64,000 bases of DNA from Aeromonas diversa CDC 2478-85 (GCF_000819805.1 NZ_CDCE01000025.1:1-64000); one strand, 5' to 3'. Shown: positions 38,256 through 49,424, counted from the first letter of the stretch. Program-made: numbers and translations. The notes: generated by a model from the sequence alone, not told the origin.

Positions 38256-40865
38256 TCAAGCCTGAGTCAACTGGGCGAGCTGCTGTACCAGACGGGCCTC
38301 CAGTTGTTGCTGTTGCTCGCTGTCGAGCGGCTCCCCATCCAGAGTGGTGAGGCTGAAGAAGTCCTCGACCCGCTCGCCTATGGTGGTGATCTTGGCGGCG
38401 TGCAGGGCCAGTCCACACTGCTGGAACACGGCGCCGATGCGCGCCAGCAGGCCAGGGGCATCGAGGGCGATGAGCTCGACCAGGGTATGGCGCACCTCTC
38501 CCTTGTGAGGCAGGAAAGTGACGCGGGTCGGCACATCGAACTGGCGGTGGCGCCGCGACGGCGGCTTGCAGCGCAGCACCAGCTTGCCCGGATTTTGCAG
38601 TGCCTTCTCCAGCGCTCCCTTGATGGTGGGGAGGCGATTCGGGCTGATGGGTTGGCCGTTGGGTTCGAGCACGATGAAGGTATCGAGCACGAAGCCGCTG
38701 CGCGAGCTCATGATCTGGGCGTCGTGAATGTTGAGGTTCTTCTGATCCAGGGTCGACGCCACGGTGGCGAAGAGGTTGGGCATGTCGCGGCAGTAGATGA
38801 AGATCTCGCTCCCCCCTCGGGTCGGGTGCTTGCCAACCAGCACCAGAGGCCGGTCATCTTCCTGCTCGAGGATATGGCGGGTGTGCCAGGCGATCTGCTC
38901 GGGGCTGTGGCGCAGGAAGTAGTCGGCCTTGAAATCCCCCCACAGGGTGTTGATCGCCTCCTCGCTCATCTCGCGCTGGGCCAGTTGTTGTTTGGCCTGG
39001 CGCTGGTTCTCGCGGATCTTGAGGCGCATGTCGGGCGGATTTTCGAGCCCCAGGCGCAGCGCCTTCTGGGTGGCGAAGAACAGCTCGCGCAGCAGGGTGC
39101 CCTTCCAGTCATTCCACAGGGTGTCATTGGTGGCACAGATGTCGGCCACCGTCAGGCAGCAGAGCAGCTCAAGGTGGAGCTCGTCGCGCACCTTCTGGGC
39201 AAAATCGGTGATGACATCCGGATCATAGATATCCCGGCGCTGGGCGGTCACCGACATCAGCAGGTGGTGGCGCACCAGCCAGGCGACCAGCCGGCTCTCG
39301 TAACGGTCGAAGCCGTGTAGCTGGCAGAACTCGAGGGCGTCGACCGCGCCAAGCTCGGAGTGATCCCCCTTGCGTCCCTTGGCGATGTCATGAAACAGGG
39401 CCGCCACGTAGAGCAGCTCGGGTTTGCGCAGCTGGTTGAACAGCTCGTGACAGAGGGGGTGGCGCTTGCGGCTCTCGGGATCGGCGAAGAAATGAAAGTG
39501 TTTGAACAGGCGATGGGTGTGTTCATCGACCGTGTAGGCGTGGAACATGTCGAACTGCATCTGACCGACGATGAGGTTCCACTGGGGGAGATAGGCCGCG
39601 AGGATGCCGTACTTATGCATCAGGGTCAGTGGCAGGCCGATCCCCCCCGGGTGGCGCAGCAGGGCCATGAACAGGCGCCGACACTCGGGGATATCCTGCA
39701 GCCAGCAACCGAGTCGGCGGCGCGCCTCGCGCAGTTGGCGCAGGGTCGCCGAGTGAATGCCGGTCACGTTGGGGTGCTGGGCTATCTGATAGAAGAGGCG
39801 CAGTATGGCGGCGGGCTCACGGGTGAAGAGATCCGGCTCGACTGCATCGATGAGGCGGCCGCGCAGCTGAAACTCATCGCTGAGACGGCGCACATCCATG
39901 GCGCTGTTGCCGAGGATCGCCTCGTCAAACAGTTGCAGCAGCATCTCGTTGAGTTCGGCCACCCGGCGTACCGTCTGGTAGAAGCGCTTCATCATCTGCT
40001 CGACCGGGGCGTTGCCTTCTCCCTCGAAGCCCAGCATCTGGGCCACGGTGCGCTGGCGATCGAACAACAGGCGATTGTCGCCCTTGTTGATGGCCATGTG
40101 CAGGGCGAAGCGCACCTTCCACAGGAAGTTTTGGCAATCCTGCAACTCCCGAAACTCGGCCTGGTTGAGAAAGCCGTGGCTGGTCATCTCGGTGAGGGTG
40201 GTGGCCCCGAAGTGACGGCGAGCGACCCAGGCCAGGGTCTGAATGTCGCGCATGCCGCCCGGGTTGCTCTTGATGTCCGGCTCCAGCTTGTAGGCCGTGC
40301 CCTGAAACTGTTGGTGGCGCTCCTGCTGCTCCTGGCGCTTGGCGCGAAAGAAGGCCTCGCTCGACCAGAAATGCGCGGGGGAGGTGGCCGCCTTGAGGGC
40401 ATCGAAGCCGGGGTGGTGACCCGTGATATAGCGCGCCTCGATAAGGTTGGTGGCGATGGTGATATCGCGCCGCCCCTGCTCGACGCACTCGGCCACGTTG
40501 CGCACTGACTGCCCCACTTCCAGCCTCAGATCCCACAGAAAGGCGATGAAGTCGCCGATCCGCAGGCCCAGTACCTCGTCCGGCTCCTCCTCATAGAGCA
40601 GCAACAGATCGATGTCGGAGTGAGGGTGCAGCTCGCCGCGGCCATAACCGCCGACCGCGATCAGGGTCAACCCTTGCACCCGGTCGAAACCAAACTGCTG
40701 CCAGAGTTCGATGAGCAGCGCATCCATGAAGCGGGCACGCTCGGTGACCAGGGTGATGATCTCTTCGCCGGCCTCGAAGCGGGTCTGCTGTTGGCTCATG
40801 CAGTGGGCCAGCCGTTCCCGGTAGTGATCGCGATCCAGCGGGGAGGGGAGAGAAAGAGCGTCCAT
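38256..40865 (-). CDS. glnD: GlnD, bifunctional uridylyltransferase/uridylyl-removing enzyme
   Basis: 869 residues (E. coli 890). GlnD adds UMP to, or removes it from, PII proteins according to glutamine and so sets nitrogen control. Domains in order: nucleotidyltransferase with GGYGRGELHPHSDIDLLLL near 72-90, a PII-uridylyltransferase middle part, an HD domain with YVAALFHDIAKGRKGDHSE near 480, and two C-terminal ACT domains that bind glutamine (one starts at HDAQIMSSRSGFVLDTF). Its own map terminator lies upstream, so it has a separate promoter. Confidence 0.96.
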   Translation of the reverse strand: MDALSLPSPLDRDHYRERLAHCMSQQQTRFEAGEEIITLVTERARFMDALLIELWQQFGFDRVQGLTLIAVGGYGRGELHPHSDIDLLLLYEEEPDEVLGLRIGDFIAFLWDLRLEVGQSVRNVAECVEQGRRDITIATNLIEARYITGHHPGFDALKAATSPAHFWSSEAFFRAKRQEQQERHQQFQGTAYKLEPDIKSNPGGMRDIQTLAWVARRHFGATTLTEMTSHGFLNQAEFRELQDCQNFLWKVRFALHMAINKGDNRLLFDRQRTVAQMLGFEGEGNAPVEQMMKRFYQTVRRVAELNEMLLQLFDEAILGNSAMDVRRLSDEFQLRGRLIDAVEPDLFTREPAAILRLFYQIAQHPNVTGIHSATLRQLREARRRLGCWLQDIPECRRLFMALLRHPGGIGLPLTLMHKYGILAAYLPQWNLIVGQMQFDMFHAYTVDEHTHRLFKHFHFFADPESRKRHPLCHELFNQLRKPELLYVAALFHDIAKGRKGDHSELGAVDALEFCQLHGFDRYESRLVAWLVRHHLLMSVTAQRRDIYDPDVITDFAQKVRDELHLELLCCLTVADICATNDTLWNDWKGTLLRELFFATQKALRLGLENPPDMRLKIRENQRQAKQQLAQREMSEEAINTLWGDFKADYFLRHSPEQIAWHTRHILEQEDDRPLVLVGKHPTRGGSEIFIYCRDMPNLFATVASTLDQKNLNIHDAQIMSSRSGFVLDTFIVLEPNGQPISPNRLPTIKGALEKALQNPGKLVLRCKPPSRRHRQFDVPTRVTFLPHKGEVRHTLVELIALDAPGLLARIGAVFQQCGLALHAAKITTIGERVEDFFSLTTLDGEPLDSEQQQQLEARLVQQLAQLTQA

Positions 40866-40890
40866 GATGTTGCGTACTCGGTAACAGGGA

Positions 40891-40919
40891 TAAAAAAACC
40901 GGCCTGGGGGCCGGTTTTC
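40891..40919 (-). terminator. map terminator
   Basis: AAAACCGGCC (40895-40904) pairs with GGCCGGTTTT (40909-40918). On the minus strand it is followed by a run of T. It separates map from glnD. Confidence 0.82.
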
Positions 40920-40923
40920 GATG

Positions 40924-41712
40924 TTATCCGTGTTTGATGACCCGGTCGAGGGCTTCGCCCTCGCGCAGGGTCAGTACCTCACAGCCATCCTCGGTGACCA
41001 GCAGGGTGTGCTCCCACTGGGCGGAGTCGCCGCCGTCCTTGGTGGTCACGGTCCAGCCATCCTTGGGGTTGACCTTGCAGTGGTGCTTCTTGGTGTTGAT
41101 CATCGGCTCTATGGTGAAACACATGCCGGGTTTGAGCTCCATCTTGCCACCATTGCGATAGTGCAGGATCTGCGGCTCTTCGTGGAACTCTTTACCGATA
41201 CCGTGGCCGCAGTAGTCGCGCACCACGGAGAAGCCCGCCTGTTCGGCGATAGGCTGGATGATGGCGCCGATCTCGCTGATGCACATGCCCGGGCGCACCT
41301 GGCGAATGGCAGCATAGAGGCTATCTTGCGCCGTCTTGCAGAGCTGGCGACGCAGAGGGGTGGTCTGGCCGATAACGAACATGGCGGAGGTGTCGCCGTG
41401 GTAGCCATCCTTGATGACGGTGATATCCAGATTGACGATGTCACCCTCGCGCAGCTTCTTGTGGTTCGGGATGCCGTGGCACACCACCTCGTTGACCGAA
41501 GTACAGATAGACTTGGGGAAACCGTGGTAGTTGAGGGGGGCCGGAATGGCCTGCTGCACGTTGACGATATGCTCATGGCAGAGGGTATTGATCTCGTCGG
41601 TGGTGACGCCCGCCTTGACGTGGGGGGCAATCATTTCGAGCACCTCGGCGGCCAGGCGGCCGGCGACGCGCATCTTTTCCATCTCTTCGGGGGTCTTGAT
41701 CTTGGCAGTCAT
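40924..41712 (-). CDS. map: methionine aminopeptidase, type I
   Basis: 262 residues, E. coli length 264. It removes the initiator methionine from nascent proteins. The metal ligands of the pita-bread fold are seen: IVNLDITVIKDGYHGDTS (two Asp), GHGIGKEFHEEP (His, His) and FTIEPMI, then the final Glu in AQWEHTLLVT. It is divergent from rpsB, as in E. coli. Confidence 0.96.
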   Translation of the reverse strand: MTAKIKTPEEMEKMRVAGRLAAEVLEMIAPHVKAGVTTDEINTLCHEHIVNVQQAIPAPLNYHGFPKSICTSVNEVVCHGIPNHKKLREGDIVNLDITVIKDGYHGDTSAMFVIGQTTPLRRQLCKTAQDSLYAAIRQVRPGMCISEIGAIIQPIAEQAGFSVVRDYCGHGIGKEFHEEPQILHYRNGGKMELKPGMCFTIEPMINTKKHHCKVNPKDGWTVTTKDGGDSAQWEHTLLVTEDGCEVLTLREGEALDRVIKHG

Positions 41713-41886
41713 GGCTTCTCTCTAGGCCACCCCATGGGGGAGGCAATTGAAAATTGTATGCGTTTGCAAGCGGTTGTAAATTTTATCCGCATCCCCCCCC
41801 GACTTCCAGCGTGATTCTCATCACATCTCATCTCGGCTCTCGCCCCCCCTTGCCCCCATGCCAAGGTGGTGTTTTGCTCAGGGATA

Positions 41887-41895
41887 TGGTATAAA
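41887..41895 (+). promoter_or_regulatory. rpsB: rpsB extended -10 promoter
   Basis: TGGTATAAA is an extended -10 element (TGN-TATAAA). It is followed by GCGCGCC, a GC-rich discriminator typical of stringently controlled ribosomal promoters. No strong -35 is needed for this type. Confidence 0.6.
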
Positions 41896-41904
41896 GCGCG
41901 CCGA

Positions 41905-42032
41905 ACTCGGGTCTCTTCCGGGTTCTTCACCTTAACTTAAACACCACACACACATCGACACCTGTGCCGGGGTGCCCCTTACGGGTCGGTCACATGGGAT
42001 GTGTGGAGGCCTAACCCCAATAGAGGTATAAA
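41905..42032 (+). promoter_or_regulatory. rpsB: rpsB leader RNA (S2 autoregulation)
   Basis: The transcribed leader holds GGGGTGCCCCTTACGGGTC and CACATGGGATGTGTGGAG, two short hairpin-forming parts, before AGAGGT. In gammaproteobacteria S2 binds a conserved rpsB leader and represses rpsB-tsf translation. The matching elements here make the same role likely. Confidence 0.6.
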
Positions 42033-42761
42033 ATGGCTAAAGTTTCTATGCGCGACATGCTGCAGGCTGGCGTTCACTTCGGTCACCAGACCCGTTACTG
42101 GAACCCCAAGATGAAATCCTACATCTTCGGTGCTCGTAACGGCGTTCACATCGTCAACCTCGAGAAGACTGTTCCGATGTTCGACGATGCCATGAACTTC
42201 CTGAGCTCCACCGCTGCCAAGAAGGGCAAGGTACTGTTCGTTGGTACCAAGCGTGCCGCCGCTGAAGCCGTTAAAGAGTCCGCTACCCGTTGCGACCAGT
42301 TCTATGTGAACCATCGCTGGTTGGGCGGTATGCTGACCAACTGGAAGACCGTTCGTCAGTCCATCAAGCGTCTGAAAGATCTGGAAACCCAGTCCCAGGA
42401 CGGTACCTTCGACAAGCTGACCAAGAAAGAGGCGCTGATGCGTACTCGCGAAATGGACAAGCTGGAGAAGAGCCTGGGCGGTATCAAAGACATGGGCGGC
42501 CTGCCTGACGTTCTGTTCGTGATCGACGCCGAGCACGAGCACATCGCCATCAAGGAAGCCAACAACCTGGGTATCCCGGTTATCTCCGTAGTTGATACCA
42601 ACTCCAACCCGGACGGCGTAGACTACATCATCCCGGGTAACGACGACGCGATCCGTGCCGTACAGCTCTACCTGAACGCTGCCGCTGACACCGTTCTGGA
42701 AGCCCGTGAGCAGGACATCGTTGTTCAAGCCGAGAAAGATGGCTTCGTTGAAGCTGAGTAA
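42033..42761 (+). CDS. rpsB: 30S ribosomal protein S2
   Basis: 242 residues (E. coli 241). [20 protein letters not shown] at the start, [19 protein letters not shown] near 89-107 and the [20 protein letters not shown] region mark S2. It is needed to recruit S1 to the small subunit. First gene of the rpsB-tsf operon, with AGAGGT as ribosome site. Confidence 0.98.
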   Translation: MAKVSMRDMLQAGVHFGHQTRYWNPKMKSYIFGARNGVHIVNLEKTVPMFDDAMNFLSSTAAKKGKVLFVGTKRAAAEAVKESATRCDQFYVNHRWLGGMLTNWKTVRQSIKRLKDLETQSQDGTFDKLTKKEALMRTREMDKLEKSLGGIKDMGGLPDVLFVIDAEHEHIAIKEANNLGIPVISVVDTNSNPDGVDYIIPGNDDAIRAVQLYLNAAADTVLEAREQDIVVQAEKDGFVEAE

Positions 42762-42811
42762 TTGATAAGGTCTGCAAAGCCCTTATTAACCAAGCTGAAC
42801 ACATTGGTTGG

Positions 42812-42839
42812 CAGGGGCCCTTATGGCCCCTGTTTTTTG
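42812..42839 (+). terminator. rpsB-tsf intergenic terminator/attenuator
   Basis: CAGGGGCC and GGCCCCTG form an 8-bp stem followed by TTTTTTG. It would let only part of the transcripts continue into tsf. Confidence 0.78.
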
Positions 42840-42865
42840 TCAATTCAAGACCGAGGATACTGGAC

Positions 42866-43747
42866 ATGGCAAACATTTCTGCCGCCCTGGTAAAAGAACT
42901 GCGCGAGCGCACCGCCGCTGGCATGATGGACTGCAAAAAAGCGCTGGAAGAAGCCAACGGTGATATCGAGCTGGCTATCGAAAACATGCGCAAATCCGGT
43001 CAGGCCAAGGCCGCCAAGAAAGCCGGTCGTATCGCCGCCGAAGGCGTGATCTTCGCCCGTACCGAAGGCAACGTTGCCGTCATGATCGAGCTGAACTGCG
43101 AGACTGACTTCGTTTCCAAGGATGCCGGCTTCCTGGCCATGGGTCAGAAGATCGTCGAGATCGCGGCTACCCAGAAGATCGCTGACGTTGACGCCCTGAA
43201 GGCTGCCGACTTCGGTAACGGTGAGTCCGTAGAGCTGACCATCACCAACCTGATCGCCAAGATCGGTGAGAACATGAACCTGCGTCGCGTGATGCTGGTT
43301 GAAGGTGACAACCTGGGTACCTACGTTCACGGCGCCCGCATCGGTGTTATCACCAAGCTGGTTGGCGGTACCGACGAGCTGGCCAAAGATCTGGCCATGC
43401 ACGTTGCTGCCAACAGCCCGCAGTTCGTCAAGCCGGAAGACGTGTCCGCTGAAGTCGTTGCCAAAGAGCGCGAGATTCAGATCGACATCGCCATCAACTC
43501 TGGCAAGCCGAAAGAGATCGCCGAGAAGATGGTTGAAGGCCGCATGAAGAAGTTCACCGGTGAGGTTTCCCTGACTGGTCAGCCGTTCGTGAAGGATCCT
43601 TCCATGACCGTTGCCGAGCTGCTGAAGAAAGAAGGCGCTGACGTTGTTTCCTTCACCCGTTTCGAAGTGGGCGAAGGCATCGAGAAGCAGGAAACCGACT
43701 TCGCTGCCGAAGTTGCTGCTCAGATCGCGGCCGCTCAGAAGGCCTAA
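42866..43747 (+). CDS. tsf: elongation factor Ts
   Basis: 293 residues (E. coli 283). [20 protein letters not shown] at the N-terminus and the [10 protein letters not shown] motif of the core are diagnostic. EF-Ts recycles EF-Tu by exchanging GDP. It lies downstream of rpsB as in most bacteria. Confidence 0.98.
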   Translation: MANISAALVKELRERTAAGMMDCKKALEEANGDIELAIENMRKSGQAKAAKKAGRIAAEGVIFARTEGNVAVMIELNCETDFVSKDAGFLAMGQKIVEIAATQKIADVDALKAADFGNGESVELTITNLIAKIGENMNLRRVMLVEGDNLGTYVHGARIGVITKLVGGTDELAKDLAMHVAANSPQFVKPEDVSAEVVAKEREIQIDIAINSGKPKEIAEKMVEGRMKKFTGEVSLTGQPFVKDPSMTVAELLKKEGADVVSFTRFEVGEGIEKQETDFAAEVAAQIAAAQKA

Positions 43748-43771
43748 TCGAACCGGTTTTACCGTTCTCCG

Positions 43772-43799
43772 GACCGCGACATCTGTCGCGGTCTTTATA
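43772..43799 (+). terminator. tsf terminator
   Basis: GACCGCGAC and GTCGCGGTC with an ATCT loop and TTTATAT tail, between tsf and pyrH. Confidence 0.75.
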
Positions 43800-43817
43800 T
43801 GACCAGGAATCACTCCC

Positions 43818-44552
43818 ATGAGTACCAATCCCAAGCCTGCATACAGACGTGTTCTTCTCAAGTTGAGCGGTGAAGCCCTGCAAGGAGCAGAAGGTTTCGG
43901 TATCGATCCGACCGTACTGGATCGCATGGCCCAAGAGATCAAGGAGCTGGTTGAGCTGGGTGTGCAAGTCGGTCTGGTCATCGGTGGCGGCAACCTGTTC
44001 CGTGGCGCCGGCCTTGCCAAGGCGGGAATGAACCGCGTGGTGGGCGACCACATGGGTATGCTGGCGACCGTGATGAACGGCCTGGCCATGCGTGATGCCC
44101 TGCATCGTGCTTATGTGAATGCCCGTCTCATGTCTGCCATCTCCCTGCAGGGGATCTGCGACTCCTATGCTTGGGCCGAGGCGATCAGCCATCTGCGCGC
44201 CGGCAAGGTCGTGATCTTCTCTGCCGGTACCGGCAACCCCTTCTTCACCACCGACTCGGCGGCCTGTCTGCGTGGCATCGAGATCGAAGCCGACGTGGTG
44301 CTCAAGGCCACCAAGGTCGATGGTGTCTACAGCGATGATCCGGTTAAGAATCCTGACGCCGTGATGTATCATGAGCTGGGTTATGACGAGGTGCTCGACA
44401 AGGAGCTCAAGGTCATGGATCTTGCCGCCTTCACCCTGGCTCGCGATCACGACCTGCCGATCCGCGTGTTCAACATGAACAAGCCCGGTGCGCTGCGTCG
44501 CGTGGTCATGGGTGAGCCGGAAGGCACCCTGATCCACCACATCGCAAAATAA
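43818..44552 (+). CDS. pyrH: UMP kinase
   Basis: 244 residues (E. coli 241). It phosphorylates UMP to UDP and is regulated by GTP and [32 protein letters not shown] and [15 protein letters not shown] are the family motifs. The gene lies in the usual tsf-pyrH-frr order. Confidence 0.98.
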   Translation: MSTNPKPAYRRVLLKLSGEALQGAEGFGIDPTVLDRMAQEIKELVELGVQVGLVIGGGNLFRGAGLAKAGMNRVVGDHMGMLATVMNGLAMRDALHRAYVNARLMSAISLQGICDSYAWAEAISHLRAGKVVIFSAGTGNPFFTTDSAACLRGIEIEADVVLKATKVDGVYSDDPVKNPDAVMYHELGYDEVLDKELKVMDLAAFTLARDHDLPIRVFNMNKPGALRRVVMGEPEGTLIHHIAK

Positions 44553-44596
44553 GACTGTTCGGGTCCACTACCCACGAACTACAAGGAAATACCACC

Positions 44597-45154
44597 GTGA
44601 TCAACGAGATTAAAAACGACGCCAAGGAGCGCATGCAGAAAAGCGTGGATGCGCTCAAGTCCCAGATGTCCAAGATCCGCACCGGTCGTGCCCATCCGAG
44701 CCTGCTCGATGGTATCCAGGTCGAGTACTACGGTTCTGCGACCCCGCTGAAGCAGCTGGCCAACGTGGTGGCAGAAGACTCTCGTACCCTGGCGCTGACC
44801 GTGTTCGACCGCACCATGATCCAGGCCGTCGAGAAGGCGATCATGAGCTCGGATCTGGGCCTGAACCCGGCCACCGCCGGCACCACCATGCGCATCCCCC
44901 TGCCGCCGCTGACCGAAGAGCGTCGTCGCGATCTGACCAAGGTGGTGCGTGCCGAAGCAGAAAATGCCCGCGTGGCCGTGCGTAACATCCGTCGCGATGC
45001 CAACGCCGATCTGAAGGCCCTGCTCAAGGATAAAGAGATCTCCGAGGACGACGACCGTCGTGCCCAGGACGATATCCAGAAGCTGACCGATGCCTTCGTC
45101 AAGCTGGTGGATGAAGCCCTGGCTGCGAAGGAGAAGGAGCTGATGGAAATCTAA
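44597..45154 (+). CDS. frr: ribosome recycling factor
   Basis: 185 residues, the usual length. [20 protein letters not shown] and [20 protein letters not shown] are RRF signatures. It splits post-termination ribosomes together with EF-G. A GTG start at 44597 follows AAGGAAAT. Confidence 0.97.
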   Translation: MINEIKNDAKERMQKSVDALKSQMSKIRTGRAHPSLLDGIQVEYYGSATPLKQLANVVAEDSRTLALTVFDRTMIQAVEKAIMSSDLGLNPATAGTTMRIPLPPLTEERRRDLTKVVRAEAENARVAVRNIRRDANADLKALLKDKEISEDDDRRAQDDIQKLTDAFVKLVDEALAAKEKELMEI

Positions 45155-45175
45155 GGCTCCGAAAGGTATATTACG

Positions 45176-45207
45176 AGCGCCGTGCAGTGCCCCTGTGCGG
45201 CGCTTTT
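45176..45207 (+). terminator. frr-uppS hairpin, possible terminator
   Basis: AGCGCCG (45176-45182) and CGGCGCT (45198-45204) pair around a 15-base loop and are followed by TTT. The long loop and short T run make it a weak terminator or an mRNA boundary. Confidence 0.5.
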
Positions 45208-45226
45208 CTGTTTGTGGGAGATATGA

Positions 45227-46003
45227 ATGTCGCTTTCGGCTGCAGTCGGTGAGATTGCCAACCAGAGTCTGCCCCGCCATGTGGCCATCATCATGGATGG
45301 TAATGGACGCTGGGCCCAGAGCCGCGGCAAGATGCGCGTGCATGGGCACAAGGCCGGGGTCAAGTCGGTACGCGACGCCGTTTCGTTTGCCGCACGGGCC
45401 GGCATGCAGGCTCTCACCCTGTTCGCCTTCTCCAGCGAGAACTGGCGCCGCCCCGCAGGGGAGGTGAACGCCCTGATGGAGCTGTTTATGTTGGTGTTGG
45501 GGCGTGAAGTCGACACCTTGCATCAAAATGGCATCCGTCTGCGAGTCATTGGCGATACTCGTCGCTTCAGCGACCGCCTGCGCGACAAGATTGCCAAGGC
45601 CGAGGCGCTGACCGCCAACAACCCGGGGCTTACCCTTAACATCGCTGCCAACTATGGTGGTCAGTGGGACATTGCCCAGGCGGCACGCCGCATGGCCGAA
45701 GAGGTCGCCGCCGGTCGTCTGGCGTGCGATCAGATCACTGAGGAAAGCTTCACCCATTTTGTCTGTATGGGCGATCTTCCGCCGGTCGATCTCTTGATCC
45801 GAACCGGGGGCGATCACCGTATCAGTAATTTCGTGCTCTGGCAGATGGCCTATGCCGAACTCTACTTTACCCCCGTCCTGTGGCCCGATTTCGACGAGCA
45901 ACAGTTTAGCGAGGCCATTGCCTCCTTCGTCAGCCGTGAGCGCCGTTTTGGCTGTACCGGCGAGCAGATCCGCGCCCTCATCGCCGACCGAAAGACCGGT
46001 TGA
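45227..46003 (+). CDS. uppS: undecaprenyl diphosphate synthase
   Basis: 258 residues (E. coli 253). It makes the C55 lipid carrier for peptidoglycan. [14 protein letters not shown] carries the catalytic Asp, then [13 protein letters not shown] and the C-terminal [18 protein letters not shown] follow. The GGGAGATATGAATG region gives the ribosome site. It directly precedes cdsA. Confidence 0.97.
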   Translation: MSLSAAVGEIANQSLPRHVAIIMDGNGRWAQSRGKMRVHGHKAGVKSVRDAVSFAARAGMQALTLFAFSSENWRRPAGEVNALMELFMLVLGREVDTLHQNGIRLRVIGDTRRFSDRLRDKIAKAEALTANNPGLTLNIAANYGGQWDIAQAARRMAEEVAAGRLACDQITEESFTHFVCMGDLPPVDLLIRTGGDHRISNFVLWQMAYAELYFTPVLWPDFDEQQFSEAIASFVSRERRFGCTGEQIRALIADRKTG

Positions 46004-46027
46004 GCGTTTCCCGAGAGAGGAACTCTT

Positions 46028-46876
46028 TTGCTAAAACAACGCATTATTACCGCACTCCTGCTGATCCCCCTGGTCTTCGGGGCGCTCTTCTTTCTCCCTA
46101 TTAAATGGTTTGCTCTGCTCCTTGCCGGTGTCTTTGTCCTGGCCAGCCAGGAGTGGGGGGCCTTTGTCGACGCCCGTTTGCGTCACCCCGTCTCTTTGCT
46201 GCTCTGTGTGCTGCTCGGTCTGACCCTCTTGTGGCAGCCGGTCGACCGGCTCTGGTCGCCGGATCTGGCATCCTTGCCCACCAGCATGCTCTATCTTTCT
46301 GCCTCCTGGTGGCTGCTGGCGCTACTGCTGGTGGTGCGCTATCCCGGCTCCGCCGCCCTGTGGCGCCACTCCCGCTGGCTCAAGACCCTGTTCGGTGCCG
46401 CCACCCTGATCCCCTTCTTCTGGGCTCTGCTGTCCCTGCGTAGCGTCAACATCTGGCACGACAGCGCGACCGGCGCCTGGCTGCTGCTGTTTGTGATGGG
46501 GCTGGTGTGGGCGGCGGACTCGGGCGCCTACTTCTGTGGCCGTGCCTTTGGCAAGCGCAAGCTGGCTCCCGCCGTCAGTCCGGGCAAGACCCTGGAGGGG
46601 ATGCTGGGAGGATTGCTCTGCTCCGCCGGACTGGCCGTGACGGTCGCCTGGTGGCAGGATGCCGACAGCCAGCGAACCCTGGTGGTGCTGCTCAGCAGCC
46701 TGCTGGCGGTGCTTGCCTCCGTGTTGGGGGATCTCAGCGAGAGCATGTTCAAGCGTGAGGCGGGACTGAAAGACTCAGGCGCCCTGCTGCCGGGCCACGG
46801 TGGCGTGCTCGATCGCATCGACAGCCTGACGGCCGCCTTGCCGGTCTTTTTGCTCAGCTACCTGCTGCTTTCCTAG
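46028..46876 (+). CDS. cdsA: phosphatidate cytidylyltransferase
   Basis: 282 residues with a TTG start at 46028 after GAGAGGAAC. It makes CDP-diacylglycerol for phospholipid synthesis. About eight membrane helices are visible. The family signature near the C-terminus, [20 protein letters not shown] followed by [12 protein letters not shown], is intact. The start [16 protein letters not shown] aligns with E. coli CdsA. Confidence 0.95.
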   Translation: MLKQRIITALLLIPLVFGALFFLPIKWFALLLAGVFVLASQEWGAFVDARLRHPVSLLLCVLLGLTLLWQPVDRLWSPDLASLPTSMLYLSASWWLLALLLVVRYPGSAALWRHSRWLKTLFGAATLIPFFWALLSLRSVNIWHDSATGAWLLLFVMGLVWAADSGAYFCGRAFGKRKLAPAVSPGKTLEGMLGGLLCSAGLAVTVAWWQDADSQRTLVVLLSSLLAVLASVLGDLSESMFKREAGLKDSGALLPGHGGVLDRIDSLTAALPVFLLSYLLLS

Positions 46877-46884
46877 GAGCCTGC

Positions 46885-48072
46885 ATGGAAAACCTGGTGA
46901 TTCTGGGCGCCTCCGGCTCTATTGGTCAGAGCACCCTCAAGGTGGTCCGCCAGCACAGGGCGCGCTGGCAGATCCTGGCGCTGACCGCGGCGCGCAGTGT
47001 CGATGCCATGGTGCGCGACTGCCTCGAGTTTACTCCCCGCTTCGCGGTCATGGTCGATGAGCTGGCCGCCGGTGAACTGGCCGGTCGCCTGCGTGCCCAT
47101 GGCTGTGAGACGCGGGTACTCAGTGGTGAGCGCGCCCTGTGCGAAGTGGCCGCTCACCCCGATGCCGATAGCGTGATGGCCGCCATCGTCGGTGCCGCTG
47201 GGCTGCCTGCCACCATGGCGGCGGTGTGCGCCGGCAAACGGGTGCTGCTGGCCAACAAGGAATCCCTGGTGATGTCGGGCGCCCTGTTTATGGAGGCGGT
47301 GCGCGCCCACGGGGCCACCCTGCTCCCCATCGACAGCGAACATAACGCCATCTTCCAGAGCCTGCCGCTCGAGGTGCAGGGGAATCTCGGCTTCTGCGAT
47401 CTCGAACGTGCCGGGGTGAGCAAGATCTTGCTGACCGGCTCCGGCGGACCGTTTCGTTACCGTGAGGTAGAGAGCCTGCATGGCGTGACCCCCGAGGAAG
47501 CGATCGCTCACCCCAACTGGTCCATGGGCCCCAAGATATCGGTCGATTCGGCCACCATGATGAACAAGGGGCTCGAATATATCGAGGCCCGTTGGCTCTT
47601 CAACGCCGCCCCCGAACAGATCCAGGTGATCATCCACCCCCAGTCGGTGATCCACTCCATGGTGCAGTACAAGGATGGCTCTGTGCTGGCCCAGCTCGGC
47701 AACCCGGACATGTGTACCCCCATCGCCCACGCCCTGGCCTATCCAACCCGTGTCACCTCGGGCGTGGAACCTTTGGATTTTTTCAGTGTCGGAGAGTTCA
47801 GTTTCCTGCGCCCCGATGCGGCGCGCTACCCCTGCCTGCAGCTCGCCATCGAGGCGTGTGCTGCCGGTCAGGCGGCGACCACGGCCCTCAATGCCGCCAA
47901 CGAAGTGGCGGTGGAGGCCTTCCTGCAGGGGCGGCTCGGCTTCATGGCCATCGCCGGCCTGGTGGAGCAGGCCTGCGAGCGCTTTGGCGGGGCAGTGGTT
48001 GGATCACTCGATGACTTGATGGCGCTCGATACCCAGGTGCGTCATCAGACACGGCAATGGCTGGAGGTGTAA
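46885..48072 (+). CDS. dxr: 1-deoxy-D-xylulose 5-phosphate reductoisomerase
   Basis: 395 residues (E. coli 398). It makes MEP, the second step of non-mevalonate isoprenoid synthesis, and is the fosmidomycin target. The NADPH motif [27 protein letters not shown], the [11 protein letters not shown] metal site and SGGPFR are present. It sits after cdsA and overlaps rseP by one base (TAATG), a position different from E. coli. Confidence 0.97.
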   Translation: MENLVILGASGSIGQSTLKVVRQHRARWQILALTAARSVDAMVRDCLEFTPRFAVMVDELAAGELAGRLRAHGCETRVLSGERALCEVAAHPDADSVMAAIVGAAGLPATMAAVCAGKRVLLANKESLVMSGALFMEAVRAHGATLLPIDSEHNAIFQSLPLEVQGNLGFCDLERAGVSKILLTGSGGPFRYREVESLHGVTPEEAIAHPNWSMGPKISVDSATMMNKGLEYIEARWLFNAAPEQIQVIIHPQSVIHSMVQYKDGSVLAQLGNPDMCTPIAHALAYPTRVTSGVEPLDFFSVGEFSFLRPDAARYPCLQLAIEACAAGQAATTALNAANEVAVEAFLQGRLGFMAIAGLVEQACERFGGAVVGSLDDLMALDTQVRHQTRQWLEV

Positions 48073-49424
48073 TGGGGTCTGTGCTTTGGAATATTGCGGC
48101 CTTTGTGGTGGCCCTTGGCATCCTGGTGGCGGTACACGAATTTGGCCACTTCTGGGTGGCGCGCCGCTGCGGAGTCAAGGTGGAGCGCTTTTCCATCGGG
48201 TTCGGGCGCGCCCTGTGGCGTCGGTTCGGCAAGGATGGGACCGAGTATGTGATCGCCATGATCCCGCTGGGCGGCTATGTGAAGATGCTCGACGGTCGCG
48301 TCGATGAGCTGAAGCCCGGTGATGAGCGTGTCGCCTTCAACCACAAGCCGGTGTGGGCCCGTATGGCCATCGTGGCCGCCGGTCCCTTCGCCAACTTCGT
48401 GTTTGCCCTGTTTGCCTTCTGGCTGATGTTTATGATCGGGGTGCCCGCGGTCAAGCCGGTGGTGGGGGAGGTGCGTCCCGCCTCCATCGCCGCTGAGGCC
48501 CTGCTCGAGCCGGGCATGGAGATCGTCGGTGTCAACGGTGAAGACGCCGGCGACTGGGAGTCGGTCACCTATGCCCTGCTCGAGCAGCTTGGCGAGTCTC
48601 ACCTCACCCTCTCCCTGAAACAGAAGGGAGCCGACTATGCGGTGACCCGTGAGCTCAACCTCACTCAGTGGCAGTTTGACCCGGACAAGGAGTCTCCTGT
48701 CACCAGCCTGGGTATTGTCCCGCTGGGCGCTCAGGTGCTGCCCGAAGTGGCCACAGTGGTGGCCAAGGGGGCGGCCGAGCGGGCGGGTCTGTCGGTTGGC
48801 GATCGACTGATGGCCCTCGACGGTCAACCGCTGACCCACTGGCAAGAGTTTGCCGATGCGGTGCGCAAGGCGCCGGGGCAGACCCTCTCTCTTGAGGTGG
48901 CTCGCAATGGTGAGCGTCTCTCCTTGACCATGGTGCCCGATAGCCGCAAGGTAGACGGCGTCGAGATGGGATACGTGGGGATCGCCCCCAAGGTGGTTCC
49001 ATTACCGGATGAGTACCGGACTCTGCTACAGTATGGCCCTCTGCAGGCCCTGTGGCATGGCCTGCTCAAGACCTGGGATCTCATCGGGCTCACCTTCAAC
49101 ATGCTGGGCAAGTTGATCGGCGGTATCGTATCCCTCGACAATCTGAGCGGCCCCATCTCCATTGCCAAGGGGGCCGGCAGCAGTGCCGACTATGGTCTGG
49201 TCTATTTTCTGGGCTTCCTGGCCCTCATCAGCGTCAACCTGGGGATCATCAACCTGTTCCCCCTGCCGGTGCTCGATGGGGGACACCTGCTCTACTTCCT
49301 CATCGAGGCGGTGCGTGGACGCCCTGTCTCGGAGCGGGTGCAGGAGATTGGTTTCAAGATTGGTGCCGCCATTCTGGTGGCGCTGATGGGAATTGCGCTG
49401 TTTAACGACTTCGCCCGTCTCTGA
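48072..49424 (+). CDS. rseP: RseP, site-2 zinc metalloprotease
   Basis: 450 residues from the ATG at 48072, which aligns with E. coli RseP (450). It cuts RseA in the membrane to release sigma-E and clears signal peptides. The zinc motif HEFGH at about 21-25 is in the first helix and the second ligand in [13 protein letters not shown] near 397. Two PDZ domains lie in between. The one-base overlap with dxr implies coupling. Confidence 0.96.
   Translation: MGSVLWNIAAFVVALGILVAVHEFGHFWVARRCGVKVERFSIGFGRALWRRFGKDGTEYVIAMIPLGGYVKMLDGRVDELKPGDERVAFNHKPVWARMAIVAAGPFANFVFALFAFWLMFMIGVPAVKPVVGEVRPASIAAEALLEPGMEIVGVNGEDAGDWESVTYALLEQLGESHLTLSLKQKGADYAVTRELNLTQWQFDPDKESPVTSLGIVPLGAQVLPEVATVVAKGAAERAGLSVGDRLMALDGQPLTHWQEFADAVRKAPGQTLSLEVARNGERLSLTMVPDSRKVDGVEMGYVGIAPKVVPLPDEYRTLLQYGPLQALWHGLLKTWDLIGLTFNMLGKLIGGIVSLDNLSGPISIAKGAGSSADYGLVYFLGFLALISVNLGIINLFPLPVLDGGHLLYFLIEAVRGRPVSERVQEIGFKIGAAILVALMGIALFNDFARL

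Larger units (their letters stand above)
41713..42032. other. map-rpsB divergent region with rpsB promoter and leader
   Basis: 320 bases without a gene. The left part should hold the map promoter. The right part holds the rpsB promoter (41887-41895) and its structured leader, ending in TGTGTGGAGGCCTAACCCC and AGAGGTATAAA before the start codon. Confidence 0.7.
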
